Shown here piece by piece: positions 49,902 through 61,237 of a stretch of 64,000 nt of DNA; the first letter of the stretch is position 1, and each line of letters opens with the position of its first letter. The notes below the pieces were generated by a model. The model did not search any database, was not told the DNA's origin, and saw only the letters and a program-made list of their open reading frames with translations. The position numbers were made by a program, and so were the translations under genes. Origin of the DNA: Anaeramoeba flamelloides (taxonomy: Eukaryota > Metamonada > Anaeramoebidae); contig JANTQA010000021.1 of assembly GCA_027625915.1 (NCBI GenBank), positions 2,046,001 to 2,110,000 of the forward strand, in the 5' to 3' direction.

Positions 49902-51260
49902 TTAAAAGATAATCTTTATTACACCCAAAACAATTAGTTCCAGTAACTTTTTTCCCTAAAAATAAAAAATTGAGAATTTCGAGTTATAAGAGCTAGATAA
50001 CTTTTGTTACATTGAATGTTACTATTATGATCTAAAACATACTTTGTGAATTAAAGGGACTTGTAAAACTTATTTATTTTTTTCCAACAGAAATAGAGTA
50101 ATTCTTTGCAATAGAATACAATTAAATCATGATATATACAACTTCTTTTTTTCACTTTTGAGTTAATGAGTTATCTTTTTTTAAATAAGTTCATTTTTCC
50201 CTCAATGAAATTTTCAGTAAAACGATTTGATTCTTTTTTTAGGCTTTTTGGATCAAATTATAAAAAGAATAATTTACCAAAAAGATTTTTATTTTTAAGA
50301 AATCTCACTTTTAGTAATTTCTGTAAGAGTTTGTATGAACAAATAAAATTTGAACTTTTAATCTTTTTTTAAAAAAAATACAATCAATAAATCAAATATT
50401 GAATCCTTGTAGATTTAAAAAAAATAGATCAACTGTTTTATTCACATATATTAATTAAATTTCTTGATTTTTATCGATTAGGTAATAGTCTTTTTCGAAT
50501 ATCCAGAGTATAAAAAAGGAACTCTTTGATTTAAAATCGGTTTTTTTGATAATATCAATTATTTTTTTATATTATTATAATTATAATTAGTTTTCTTAGT
50601 TTGAAAATACTTAAAAAATTAAGAGATAATTGTGAAATCTATATATCTTTAATTTTTTGGTTTTAAATAACCCACTGGAAAAAATATGATTATGTTATTG
50701 ATTATTGATTATAAATAATCAAAATAAAAAGTATTTCTTTTGTCTATTAGTTGGTTTTTACATTTTTTAAATAAAGTAAGTTGGTGAAATTTTTAATTCG
50801 ATTGTTTTGTTCTTTTTCTCATATTTTTTTTGTTCAAAAAAAAAAGAAAAAAAATGATTTTAACTCAACCAAATAAAGAAATTATATTTTTATCAAGTCC
50901 AAATAATTATTGTAATTTTTTTGAAATTAAATAGATTTGTTATACTGGGTTATTCTAAAACTTGTGGGTTTTATATTTAAAGTGTATTTCATGTATGTTT
51001 CCTTAGAAAATTCTAAGGTTTTTTTCTTCTCTTAAATAGAATATTATTTTAAATAATTCAAAAATATGGTTGAATTTTGAACTTTTCAAAATAGAGAAAA
51101 ATAGCTAAAACTTTTTAAAAAAATAATTCATTTTGGGAATTTGCTTTGAAAGTACGTTTTATTTTTCGCTTAGCAGATTTTTACACCATTTTTTACATTT
51201 AAAAATGTGGTAAAATTTTTTTGAATTCACTATTAAATTAACTACGCTACACTAGTATGA
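49540..51260 (+). repeat. R2 dispersed repeat, second long copy
   Basis: Collinear blocks with 19290-21990: TTTTAGTAACTAATC, AATAGAGTAATTCTTTGC, AGAATAATTTACCAAAA, TTTATATTTAAAGTG and GAACTTTTCAAAATAGAGAA. It is shorter than the first copy because several internal blocks are missing. Confidence 0.55.
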
Positions 51261-51624
51261 AAAAATAAATTTTCAAATTCAAATTTAGACAAAAACTACA
51301 ATTTCTGATTCTTATATCATCATTGTTAATTGAGTTTATTCATAATATAATCAACATTTCAGTTGTTAAAAATCTTGGGGCTGAAATTATTTATTGTTGT
51401 CAATAGTACTGTGCTTTTTAAAATTCTCTAGTCGAGAAAAAAGTTCAATGTTGGTGTTAAAATTTTTCAGATGGATGTGATCAATGAATTTAATTCATAT
51501 CCGGCTTTAGGATATTTTTTAAATGGATAATAAGAAATAGTTTTGAAAACTATCTTCTCATCGAAAAAAACTCAAATACCGAAAAAAAACTAACTGGTGA
51601 TAAATATTGAAAGTTTCTGTAGAG

Positions 51625-51885
51625 TACCTAGCTTTTCCAGAATTCAAAAGAATTGGGTAAAATCTTTTATTTTAATTAATTCTTTTAAATTCTGAAAAGT
51701 GGCCTAGGTTTTTTTTTACTTTTTCGAATAAACTGAATATTTCTTAAATTTTCTGTTAATTTCAAAAATGAAAAAAAAAATTTAACGTTAAATGTCCTGG
51801 GTTTTTTTTGCTTTTTGAAATAAACCGAAAATTTATTAAAATTTTCTGTTTATTTCAAAAATTAAAAAAAACCTAACGTAAAATC
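51625..51885. repeat. Array of one A-type and two B-type hairpin modules
   Basis: The A unit (51628-51700) starts GAGTACCTAGCTTTTCCAGA. B units (51705-51785 and 51795-51878) have arms ATAAACTGAATATTTC / AATTTTCTGTTAATTTC and AATAAACCGAAAATTTATT / AAATTTTCTGTTTATTTC. Borders read GTGGCCTAGG, AATGTCCTGGG and ACCTAACG. Confidence 0.75.
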
Positions 51886-52409
51886 AGAAAAAAACAATAT
51901 TTTTACCAATTTAAAATAATTAATAATCCTTAATAGTCCAAATACATCATTCCCAATTTGAATGATATTAACTAGATTTAAAATACTTTTATAATCAAAT
52001 AAAATGGACTCTTTGTTGTATGAAGAAAAAAAAATTTTTAAATTTTAATTACTTAGATTGATAATAATCTTAATCAAAGCTGAAGAAGGAATTTTCAACT
52101 TTAATTGTGTAATCTTTTAGAAAAAATTTTTTTTGATCAGCATCATTGTTTAGATAATAGTGTTTATTATAAGTATAGTTATCTAAAAATAAAGAATTAT
52201 CATATGTTTAATTTTTTTTTTTGAAAACATTTTTTCCTGATCATGTTTACTATTAAATTCCCTTGATGATTTTTTTTTATTTTGCAAATCCCTTAATTAA
52301 CTTTTTTGAAGAAATCTTTTATTCCATTAAGTTTTATTTTGAAATATTTCAAGATTTTATATCAATTTTTGGGTAAAAATTTAAAATATTTCTCATTTTA
52401 TGACAACTA

Positions 52410-53210
52410 CACAATCATGAAAAATTTTTTTCAAAAAAAATTAAATTTTGTCTACTTTTACTATTTTTGATAACTTCAATTAGAATTAACACTATTGGTT
52501 AATAAAGGATCTTTGATCAAAAAATATTTTTAAAGATATTTTACAATTTAAGTTAGAAAAATCCAAGGTTCAGTAATATTTTTTTTTAATTCAATAGTAA
52601 AAAATTTGAATATTTTTTTTCTTCATAGCTAAGAGGTCAGTTTATTATATTTTAATAGTATTTTAAATCTGATGAATATCTTTCAAATTGGGGAATCAAT
52701 TATTTTGACTATTAAGGAATTATTTGTTCTTTTAAATTGGAAAAAATAGTTTTTCTTTGATTTTCCGTTAGGTTTTTTTTAATATTTGTAATAAACAGAA
52801 AATTTAATAAATTTTCTATTTATTACAAAAAGTAAAACAATCCTTGTACATTTTCGTTATTTATCATCAGTTATTTTTTTTTCTGTATTGGGTTTTTTAG
52901 ATGATACAGGTGTTTTCCTAAGTATTAGTTATTATCTCTTCAAAAAATATCCCAAAGTTGAGTTTCAAGAAAATCCATGGTCACATCCATTTAAAAAATA
53001 TTCATTATAAAATAGACCTTTTTACTAGACTAGAGACTTTTAAAAATCGTCTTTATACTGATAACAATAAATAAAACAGTCTAAGATTTTTAAGAACTGG
53101 GATATTGATTACGTTTTGAATAAACTCGATTAACAAGGATGAAATGATAATTGAAGTTTTAGTTTTGTCTAACATTTTTTTTTCAATTTTAAATTTTCAT
53201 AATAGTGTAC
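52410..53210 (+). repeat. R1 dispersed repeat, copy 3, with a B-type module only
   Basis: Collinear with the other R1 copies. At the module site (52766-52860) it has CGTTAGG followed directly by a B unit (AATAAACAGAAAATTTAAT / AAATTTTCTATTTATTAC). The A unit found in copies 1 and 2 is absent. Confidence 0.75.
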
Positions 53211-53794
53211 TCTGAATAAAATACTTGAAAAAATATAGAATTCCTTTCACATTCCATCTATTCGGTCAAAATATTGTTTTTTGGTGTTGATTTTACTTTT
53301 TAGTATTGATTTATTGTGATTTTATATTTAAATTTCACTCCCTATTGAATTTATTGGGGGTTATTATTTTTTTAATCCCAAGTTTATTCTATAAGACCCC
53401 AAATTATGCAAGTTTAAATGTTAAAAGTTAATTATTAATCTATTTAAGTTTTGGTAATTTTTTAAAAAAATCAGAAATAAAAAGATAAATTTCAACAAAA
53501 AGTTACTGGTTGGTTATTTTGATTTATATTTTATTCGTTCTTTTCTTTTTGAGATATTTTAATTCCTTTTGTTTTTTTTTTCTTTTTCTTCTTTGGAATT
53601 GATATTTTGTGTTTAAAAAACCATAGTTATTCAATCAATGAGTACTACAATACTTTCAAATTATGAGATTAACTTTCTAAAAATTAAGGTGATAAAGAAA
53701 AAATAATAAGGAAAAATTGAAAATAAAAAATAATTAAAATAGTAAAAAAATATACATATATGGATAGCCAGTATTCCACTCTTGGTGACTGTAC

Positions 53795-54065
53795 GGTTTT
53801 TTTTTTTTTCAATTTCAAAAGAATTGAGTAATACCAAAGATTTCCATTCTTTCTATTAAATTAAAAAACCCCAACAACAGAGGGATAACAATAACCTACT
53901 CAACTTGTGGATTATTATTTATTATTGATAATCTTTCTAACCGGTTTTTATATCACCAGTTTATTTTAGGGGCGTGTCACCACGTTGTGAGTTTTTCCAG
54001 AATTCACATGAATTGAATACAATCATTTTATTTATATATTTTCTTTTAAACTCTAGAAAACCAAA
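53795..54065. repeat. Two solitary diverged A-type hairpins
   Basis: 53795-53875: TTTCAATTTCAAAAGAATTG opposite CTTTCTATTAAATTAAAAAA. 53985-54065: TTTTTCCAGAATTCACATGA opposite TTTTAAACTCTAGAAAACC, preceded by GGGGCGTGTCACCACG. Confidence 0.55.
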
Positions 54066-54568
54066 CTAAGATGAAGTAAATGTTTATTCGGTCATTTAAA
54101 AGTTATTTTATTTTTTTATCAATATTTTTATTATTTTTATCCTTCTCTCTTTTTTTTTATTTTGTGAAAATTTTTCTTTAATAACTCCTTTCTCTCAATT
54201 AATTATATAAAAAAAATCTTTTTTTAGAGATCCTATAACAATATTTATATAACTGATTTGAGGATCATTTAAATTAATTTTCATAAAATTGTTAAAATTC
54301 ACGAAAAGATATTGAATTTTTTCTTGTAAATAATTTTTCATTAAAAAAATTTTTTTGTGCCGATTATCAAAATGAAAATGTGATGAATAAAATAAAAGTT
54401 AATTCTTGACATTTGCAAAATAATTTCAAAAATAACTGTATTAACATAAAATTAGAATAGTAAAATATTTATTGATAGATTCAAAGAAAAAAAGGATATA
54501 AAAAAACAAAAAATGATCAAAAAATTTTTCTCTATTGATTAATCATTTTTAGGAAACACAAACAAAAG

Positions 54569-54608
<40 letters not shown>

Positions 54609-54923
54609 ATCTTAATTTGTATTCCTAATAATTAATATTAACAAAGTTATCATCAAAATTATAATTCTATTCATAAAAACCAAAGAAAAAGAATAAAAAA
54701 TAAAAAATATATAAAAAAAAAAAGCCATGAATAAAATACAAAATTTAAAAGTTAATAAGGAAGAATTAGGGGAAAAGATGAAAATGAATAGAATATTTGA
54801 TGATAAAATAATTGCATATCTCTTTTTCAAAAAAAGATTCAATTTTTAAAAACTTCAACAAGTTTGTTTGAGATATACAAAGTTGTTGTTTGGTGAATTA
54901 AAGAATGGGTAGTTCTCACTTGT

Positions 54924-55892
54924 TTAAAAATAAGATTTTTGTCGAAGATGTTTACGGGTTTTAAATCTTAAGGTGCCATTGATATTTTTAATTTCCTTGT
55001 ATAGCTTGTAAGCAGCGCTGTGAGAAAAAAATCTTTGGAAAGAATCGTTTGCCATCAAGTTCCAAATAGAATTCTGTGCCTGATCAAAAGTGTGTGGGGT
55101 AAAAAAATTCATTTCGGCTTCTTCGATGATTTTTTTTCGAATAGAACTTGGGATATTTATTTCTTGTAGAGAGTTTGGCTTTATATAAGTGTTAAAAAGC
55201 TTTTCGGCTTCTTTTTTAAATTGCTCGCGTTCTTTAATGATTTTAATGTTTTCAACTGAGATATAAAATTCGATATTTTCGGACGAAAGCTCGCTTTTGG
55301 CAAATTCCGTAAAATATTTGATACCATTTTTTTGCAAAAACAATGTTTCCAGGTTTGGGACCAAAGAAAAGACCATTTCTTTTTGCTCTTTACGTGAAAG
55401 TGTCGATTTAATGTTTGTCTTTGTGTTTTTACTTTTATTTGGGCTTGAATTCGGGGTTACAATTCTGGGCTTTCTATTGCTCGAGCGTTCATAGATTGAT
55501 TCAAACTCCTTTTCAAGGCTTTTTTTATGGAAGACTCTTGGCTTTTCAGATACTCGTCTTGAAAAATTGCTTTTTCTTCTTGAGTTTCCATTGAATTTAT
55601 TTTTTGATTTCCAAAACTTTGGGAATAAATTTTGCGATGGCGATTTTGAAGGCAAGTTGACAGATCTTTTTTGTGGTGTTTGTGAAATATTGAATTGTTT
55701 GTTAATTCTATTGACATCTGATTTTCCTCTTTTTGGTTGCTTTTCGGGTGTTTTGTACATTTTTTTGTCTTTTCTTGTTCTCCTTTTGTTCCTTTTACTT
55801 TTCCTTGATAAATTTAATTTCCCTTTTCCAAATCGTTGTTTTTTATCTGAATTCAATCTTGATCTTTTTTTTTCGGATTGCACTTCCCTCAT
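54924..55892 (-). CDS. RGS-domain protein
   Basis: 322 residues from the ATG at 55892. RGS domains speed GTP hydrolysis on G-alpha subunits at membranes. Residues 1-170 are basic, Ser/Arg/Lys-rich and disordered-looking. The RGS domain covers about 178-302: LETLFLQKNGIKYFTEFAKS, ELSSENIEFYISVENIKIIK, FKKEAEKLFNTYI, a SLQEINIPSSIRKKI helix, and FFTPHTFDQAQNSIWNLMAN followed by DSFQRFFSHSAAYKLY, which match the family's SEEN-x-x-F-W, TFDEAQ and D-S-x-x-RF signatures. The open frame continues 33 codons above this ATG (to about 55991, reading KSLDSPQLDNKRDERLKKLF) and ends at an AG, so an upstream exon is likely and the true start is unknown. The C-terminus appears complete. Confidence 0.88.
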   Translation of the reverse strand: MREVQSEKKRSRLNSDKKQRFGKGKLNLSRKSKRNKRRTRKDKKMYKTPEKQPKRGKSDVNRINKQFNISQTPQKRSVNLPSKSPSQNLFPKFWKSKNKFNGNSRRKSNFSRRVSEKPRVFHKKSLEKEFESIYERSSNRKPRIVTPNSSPNKSKNTKTNIKSTLSRKEQKEMVFSLVPNLETLFLQKNGIKYFTEFAKSELSSENIEFYISVENIKIIKEREQFKKEAEKLFNTYIKPNSLQEINIPSSIRKKIIEEAEMNFFTPHTFDQAQNSIWNLMANDSFQRFFSHSAAYKLYKEIKNINGTLRFKTRKHLRQKSYF

Positions 55893-56294
55893 CGCAAGTA
55901 AAAATAATTTTTTAAGTCGTTCATCGCGCTTGTTATCTAATTGTGGACTATCTAAACTTTTCGAAGATTCTTCTTTCTTTTTTCTTTTTCTGTTTAATGA
56001 CTATTTATTAAATATTTAAATATTAAGATCATTTAAAATTAAATATGAAAAAATTATTAATAATTATTTTGTTTTTTTTTTTAAAAATTTCTGTGAGTTC
56101 TGATTGTTTTTATTAAGTTTTTTTTTTTTGTATATTTGAATATTGAAAAGATGTTTTAAAAATTAGTCATCACAATAAGTAAATAGTTTGGGTGATAATA
56201 ATTCTGAAAATGAAATTGCCGAAAAATAAGAAATTGGAATTTTTTGATATTTATAAAAAAATTGTATTAAAAAATTAATGATTTCGTTTTTTTT

Positions 56295-56435
56295 TATTAT
56301 TATTGAAAAGGTGTAAATTACACTCTAGTTGATATTAGACTTGGATTCCCTTTCATAAATTTAAGCGTAAAATCAGAGATTTCATGATTGTTCATTAATG
56401 AAAATAATTTCAAACTATTTAGATTTGAAATTAAT
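56295..56435 (+). repeat. R3 short dispersed repeat, copy 4
   Basis: GTGTAAATTACACTCTAGTT, GATATTAGACTTGGATT and TTCATTAATGAAAATAATTT, in the same orientation and order as copy 1. Confidence 0.65.
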
Positions 56436-57419
56436 GATTTTTTTTTTTACAGTAATTATTTATTTAATTGAGAAAATCCCAAGTTTTTTAAGAAACAATT
56501 TCTTGAAATCACAGACCGCGGAAAGAATTTTTAAGATCCATAATGGAAATTAATGCAAAAAAATGATGGTTTTCGAAGAAAGAAAAATGATTTTTGGATG
56601 GAGATCATTCTTTTTTTCCTTCTACAAGTTTAAAGAATAAGATTGATTAGAAGGGTTCGAATTTTTATGTAACTTTTACCAATTACCAAAAATGAAAAAA
56701 AAAAATTAAACTTTGCTGATCGAAAATTATTTAATATAAGCTTCTCACAACTTGATTTTTTTTTTTTTATATTTTTTGGCCACAATTTTATTCCCATATT
56801 TTGGTAGCAAAATTTACCAAAAAAATAGATTTCGCTGAACAGGGGGGTTATAACTATGTTTTTTTAGCACTGTTGAAGAAAATAATGCTTGGAAGAAAAA
56901 TGATTTGGAAATTGTAGTGAATAATGATTTGGTGGTAAAATGTTTAAATTTTAGCCCTATTGACTAATTATTTTTAATAATGCTCAACCATAAGAAATTA
57001 AACCATATTTTCAAACATTGTATATTTGTTATTGAAAGTGGGTTTTTTCGACTTTACTTATATTAATATATGAATTTTTACTCAATTTTAACGTCATTTT
57101 AAAAAAGTGGATCAAAAAAGTATATCAGCCAAAGTTAAAAAAAAAATAAAATGTTGTATTAATTTGGAGTTTGGGTATTATTGAAATTAAACGTAGTATC
57201 CAATAAAGCCATTTCATTTAATAGATTATTTGTGAAAGAAATTCAAAATATTATAAATTTAACTTTTTTCAGCAAATTATTGATTGTTATCAAAAAAAAA
57301 AATTGCACCTCCCAGATTATATGAAGGTTAAAATTTAAAATTATATTTTTGAATATAATTTTCATCGCGAATTGGATTATTTTAAGTAATTATCTTATTC
57401 TTAATATAAATACCATGAT

Positions 57420-57830
57420 TTGTATTTTTTATACTTTATACTTTTTCCAAATTTCTCTTTTTAAATTTATTTATGTTCCTCTTTTTTTTTTTTTTTTTGG
57501 GTGTTGAGTGGTATAAGGAAGAAGAAAAAACATTAAAAGAATCTTTAAACCTGTTCTGATTAGATATAAAGTCCTGTTGAACTTGCTTTGGTTAGACTTG
57601 TTCATGATAAGATCTTAAGGAACTAATCTCTATTAATTTTTTTTACCTAAATTTAATAGAGATTGGGAAAATTTTTTTGCTAATTACTTAGATTCAGAAA
57701 ACTCCAGTTTATTTTCAATATTGAGCATATTTCTAGATTAGGAATTCTTATTTAGAAATTGGTCAAAAAAAATAATAATAATAGAGACTAGTCCCTTAAA
57801 CAAAACTTCAGAAGTGAAATGAAGTGATAA
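57420..57830 (+). mobile_element. Single arm of the long-inverted-repeat element
   Basis: Matches the left arm of the 28490-30832 element: TATACTTTTTCCAAATTTC near 57430, then GTTCATGATAAGATC before the nested TTAA MITE and ACAAAACTT after it. No partner arm found nearby. Confidence 0.55.
57619..57795. mobile_element. TTAA-flanked MITE, copy 2
   Basis: 177 bp, inverted ends GGAACTAATCTCTATTA and (reverse complement) GGGACTAGTCTCTATTATT, flanked by TTAA at 57615-57618 and 57796-57799. The undisturbed target, GATCTTAAACAAAACTT, is present at about 28652-28668 in the related long-inverted-repeat arm, so the insertion duplicated exactly TTAA. Confidence 0.85.
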
Positions 57831-58849
57831 GAATCAAGCTTTTTGTAATATATGCACATTTTGAGTTTTACTGATTTAAATTTGGTAAGCTGGTATTTGA
57901 GCCAGCGTAAGGCTACTAATCATGTGTATCAGGGTGTGATTTTGAGAAAACAGTATTTAGGAAATTGACAAAAATAAAATTAAAAAAAAAGTAAACCAAT
58001 AAAAAGTAAAGTTTCAAAAAGAAATTCATATTCTTAATTTAACACACTTGTTCTGTGACTGTCAGACTTATAAAGTGGGGCTAATATGGGTAATGGGCAC
58101 GCGTGATGTGGCCGGTAAATAAAGAAATTGGAATATTGATTTGTTAGAAATAAATTGGGGTGACTTTGGCATTTAATGAGTATCTTTATTTTATACCAAG
58201 CGAAGATTACTTTTAAGGTGGGTAGTATATTTAATGGCTTTAAGAATGTTTGAAAAACATGGATCTTTGTCAAAATTTAAAATTTAGATGTTTTTTAGAA
58301 AATTTTTCAGTTGTGTAAAAATCCATATTTTCACAAACCAAATTCAAGATTTAAATTGAAAAAGTTTAAAAATACAAAAATGCCTGATGAGTGTTCATTC
58401 CACTTTATTTTAAAGTAAACTCCATTTCAAAATCATTGAATCATTAAAAATCAAATTTTGGAAATATTTATTTTAATAAATTGAAGTTATATATTATAAT
58501 AAAAAAATTCCTATTTTAATATTCAATTCTCTAGACCATAACTATTTGTTTTGTATGTGAAAATAAAATAAAAAAAAGTTATTAAAAAAAGTAAAAAAAA
58601 ATTGGACCATTTATTATGAAATTTATTTTATTATCGTATTTAAGGTAAGTGTATAAATATACGATCAAAATCACCTGGGGTGAAAGTTGTACAAGGGGTA
58701 AACAAAGTTGATTTCAACTTTGTCTTGTTTTGTTCAAAATTTCATTAAAGTTTTTGGATAAATAAATGTTTTTTCGTCAAATCCTTCAAAAAAAAAAAAA
58801 AAAAAATAGAATTTGTAATATTTTGACTTTTCTTCAACCTAAAATCAAT

Positions 58850-59030
58850 TAAGCCAAATTTCAAAATTGGGGGTAAACTTTTTTATTATTATTTTTTTCT
58901 TTTTTCGTTTGTCTTTTTGAAAATAAAATGATTACACTATATTTTTATTTATTAATCTATATTGGTTATTATCTCTAAACATTTTAGTAAAATACATTTT
59001 TATTCAAAAAAAAAAACAATTAAATAAATT
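58850..59030 (+). repeat. Dispersed repeat shared with 63828-64000
   Basis: AAGCCAAATTTCAAAATT, TTTCGTTTGTCTTT, ATCTCTAAACATTTTAGTAA and a final A-run correspond one by one with the last 170 bases of the window. The copy continues out of the window there, so its real extent is unknown. Confidence 0.7.
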
Positions 59031-59388
59031 TTTTACTGATGAAAAATCCGCCCCTATTTTTGAAATTAAGCTTTGATTCTTTTTTTTTTGTCTCTTAACA
59101 TTGTATTCTAATCTAAAGTGGATAAAATGTGGGTAGTCTGTAAGGTTTTGGTTTTTGAATATTTCAATATGTATTTTGGATTTGGAAGGAGAAAATGTTT
59201 TGCCCAAAAATCAAATTTTAGAAACAAAAAAAACCATAATTTTTAAAGCGCTACTGGGGTTATATAAATTAAAAGGGTTTTAAAAAATCATTTTTTATCT
59301 TTTTTGAACCAAAATTTATTTTTTTTCATTTATTTCGTTATGAGAGCAATAAAAAATCCAGTAATTAAAAGAAAAATAATTAATATGG

Positions 59389-59544
59389 ATGGCGGGTTTG
59401 CTGAGTGGTTTTTCAGGTTGTGAAAATGGAAATGAATTTCCAAGTGATTTAGAGTTTCTTGGTCGAATATTTACTTGGCAATGGAAAAGGTGGTTAAAAA
59501 TAAAACCAGAAAAAAGAAAACCAAAAAGTAACAAAATAAAATGA
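59389..59544 (+). CDS. Possible 51-residue small ORF
   Basis: Open from ATG 59389: MAGLLSGFSGCENGNEFPSD, then LEFLGRIFTWQWKRWLKIKP and a Lys-rich end. Its composition (four Gly and three Trp in a very AT-rich region) is unlike random A/T frames nearby, which is the only reason to list it. No domain recognised; the opposite strand is also open (59316-59534). It could equally be part of a decayed element. Confidence 0.2.
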   Translation: MAGLLSGFSGCENGNEFPSDLEFLGRIFTWQWKRWLKIKPEKRKPKSNKIK

Positions 59545-59804
59545 AGAATAGAAAAAAATAATTTAAAGAAAAAGATAAAATGTGAAAGTTTGTACTTAAA
59601 ATTTACACAAAATTATCAAAAATCAATAATGGGCAATATTGGTTTTTTTATTAATTGTTTTTCTTTTTCAAAAAAATTTGTGTTTGATCACATTTTGTTA
59701 TTTTTTTGTAACTAAAATTCAATAAAGTGTATATATTCATCATTTTACTCACATCCTGCTTTTATTGTTTAACCTCTTAAATAAACAAAAAAAATTTTTG
59801 AATA

Positions 59805-59999
59805 CATTCAGTTTCACTTTTAAGACATTAAATTTCAACAAAATTTAAGACACAAAAAAATCACAAATTAAGGAACATTTTTTTGGAATTTTTTTTCACA
59901 AATTCTTTTACTAGAATATGAATGTTGTGTCATAATTTGAGATCTTGTTGATGCCTTAAATTTCCTTGAAAGTTTGTATCTTAAAAGTTGAACTGGCTG
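59805..59999. mobile_element. Palindromic Tc1/mariner-like MITE, copy 4
   Basis: CATTCAGTTTCACTTTTAAG at the left and mirrored TTAAAAGTTGAACTGGCTG at the right, with TA at 59803-59804 and 60000-60001. The most diverged of the four copies. Confidence 0.8.
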
Positions 60000-60952
60000 T
60001 AAAGCCAAAAATAATTCATTTGAAAAATAAAATAAAAATTACAAGTATCAACTTCTGTATCGTTTAGATACTTATAGTTGCTTTAAATTTCAACAATCTT
60101 TATTGGTTAGAAATTCATTAAAGTCGTTAAATACTGGTAAATTTAAATAAATGTTTGAAATTTTTCCCTTCATTTTCCTTTTGTGAATTTTTTTTTCTTC
60201 GCTTTGAATAAAGCACTCTATTTGTTTAAGTGATAAGAAGGTCTTGTAAACTTGGTTGATCTTCAAAAGATTCTTTGGTCAAGAATCGTTTTTAAAGTAG
60301 AAATTTTCAGATTTACTTCAATGGAAATGAATTTTGAAATTTTTTTAATTTTTTTTGTATTTATCTGACTGAATAAATAAAAAAGTAATAATTGGTGATC
60401 ATCAAATTCAGATCTTGCCTAAATAAAAAAAAAACATGTTTTTTGCTTTGTAAAGTGTAAAACGCACATAATAATTTGAACCTAAAAAGTAAATTATGAT
60501 CCAAATTTTGATTCATTATAACGATAGATAATCTCACCACTTCAAAGCAATTGGTCAAAACATGAGAAAATTGGAGAAAATAGAGGGGCTTTTCAGATTG
60601 GAAACACGAGTACAATCAATAAAAGTTAATTCAGCACAAAAATATCAAACAAAATAAAATTTATTGATCCAGAGTTTGGATCAGCTATACCTTCTTTTTG
60701 AACAAATTTTAAATAAAAGTTTTTCCATTGTAATTTTGTGGTGTTTGTGTTGTTTTACTCAGAATTGTTTGTTTTCTTTTGAAAAAGAAGATAAAAATGT
60801 TTCAAAAACATTTTTTTTAACGGTAACTTTTCAAATTTTTTTAAAAAAGACAACTTTTGAAAATAATGGTTTTTCTTGTTATTGTTAGCATTAGGTGTTT
60901 GAAGAACAATAATTTCAAAGAAAAAAACATGAAAAAATTATGAATTGCATAC

Positions 60953-61237
60953 CTTTTCACCAGATAAAGGGAAATTTTCAATGTCGTCGAATGAAATTAG
61001 TTGATGAAAGGAAGGAGTCAAATTTTGGTTTTGGTTTTGGAGAATCTTGAGTTTCTGTTTTTTTAAAGAAGACAATGTTTTTTTTTGATGGAGAGGCTGT
61101 GATCTTGGCGTTTGCAGGAAATTTGTTGCATGAAAATTTTCTTTCAGAGAATTCAATGGATGTAAAAGGATCTTTGATGGCGAATCAGAGATGATGTTTT
61201 CTGCTAATTTAAGTCCAAGGTTATTGTTAAATGACAT
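60953..61237 (-). CDS. First exon of a possible securin-like protein
   Basis: 95 codons from ATG 61237 end in GAA-AAG followed by GTATGC, a good donor, so this is a 5' exon. Visible: a KEN box (L-K-E-N, residues 31-34), basic stretches (HQKKTLSSLKKQKLK), and near the end SFDDIENFPLSGEK (82-95). Securins combine an N-terminal KEN/destruction box with a basic middle and an acidic separase-binding segment; vertebrate securin has SFD...HLPLSGVPL, which this end resembles. The length, disorder and motif order fit, but no single motif is decisive. A possible next exon after the acceptor CAAAAG near 60855 would read LSFLKKFEKLPLKKMFLKHF and stop soon after. Alternative: another short APC/C substrate. 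Confidence 0.45.

Larger units (their letters stand above)
48558..54923. other. Gene-free region between the PH-like array gene and the RGS gene
   Basis: Contains a TTAA-bounded inverted-repeat stretch (49143-49901), an R2 copy (49540-51260), hairpin modules (51625-51880, 53795-53875, 53985-54065), an R1 copy (52410-53210) and a TA tract (54574-54604). Nothing supported at 48560-49140, 51900-52400 or 53210-53790. The frame at 54612-54842 is A/T-driven and hydrophobic, without domain support. Confidence 0.55.
55893..60952. other. Mostly gene-free region between RGS and the securin-like exon
   Basis: Besides a likely upstream part of the RGS gene (to about 55991), it contains an R3 repeat (56295-56435), one arm of the long-inverted-repeat element (57420-57830) with a TTAA MITE in it, a repeat at 58850-59030 shared with the window's end, and a palindromic MITE (59805-59999). 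A less AT-rich patch at 57880-58280 has open frames but no recognised domain. Downstream exons of the securin-like gene may lie just below 60953. Confidence 0.5.

Noticed and set aside
57880-58280. Possible gene or tRNA-like stretch with higher GC
   Set aside because: No cloverleaf can be drawn, no B-box in the right place, and frames on both strands lack known motifs.
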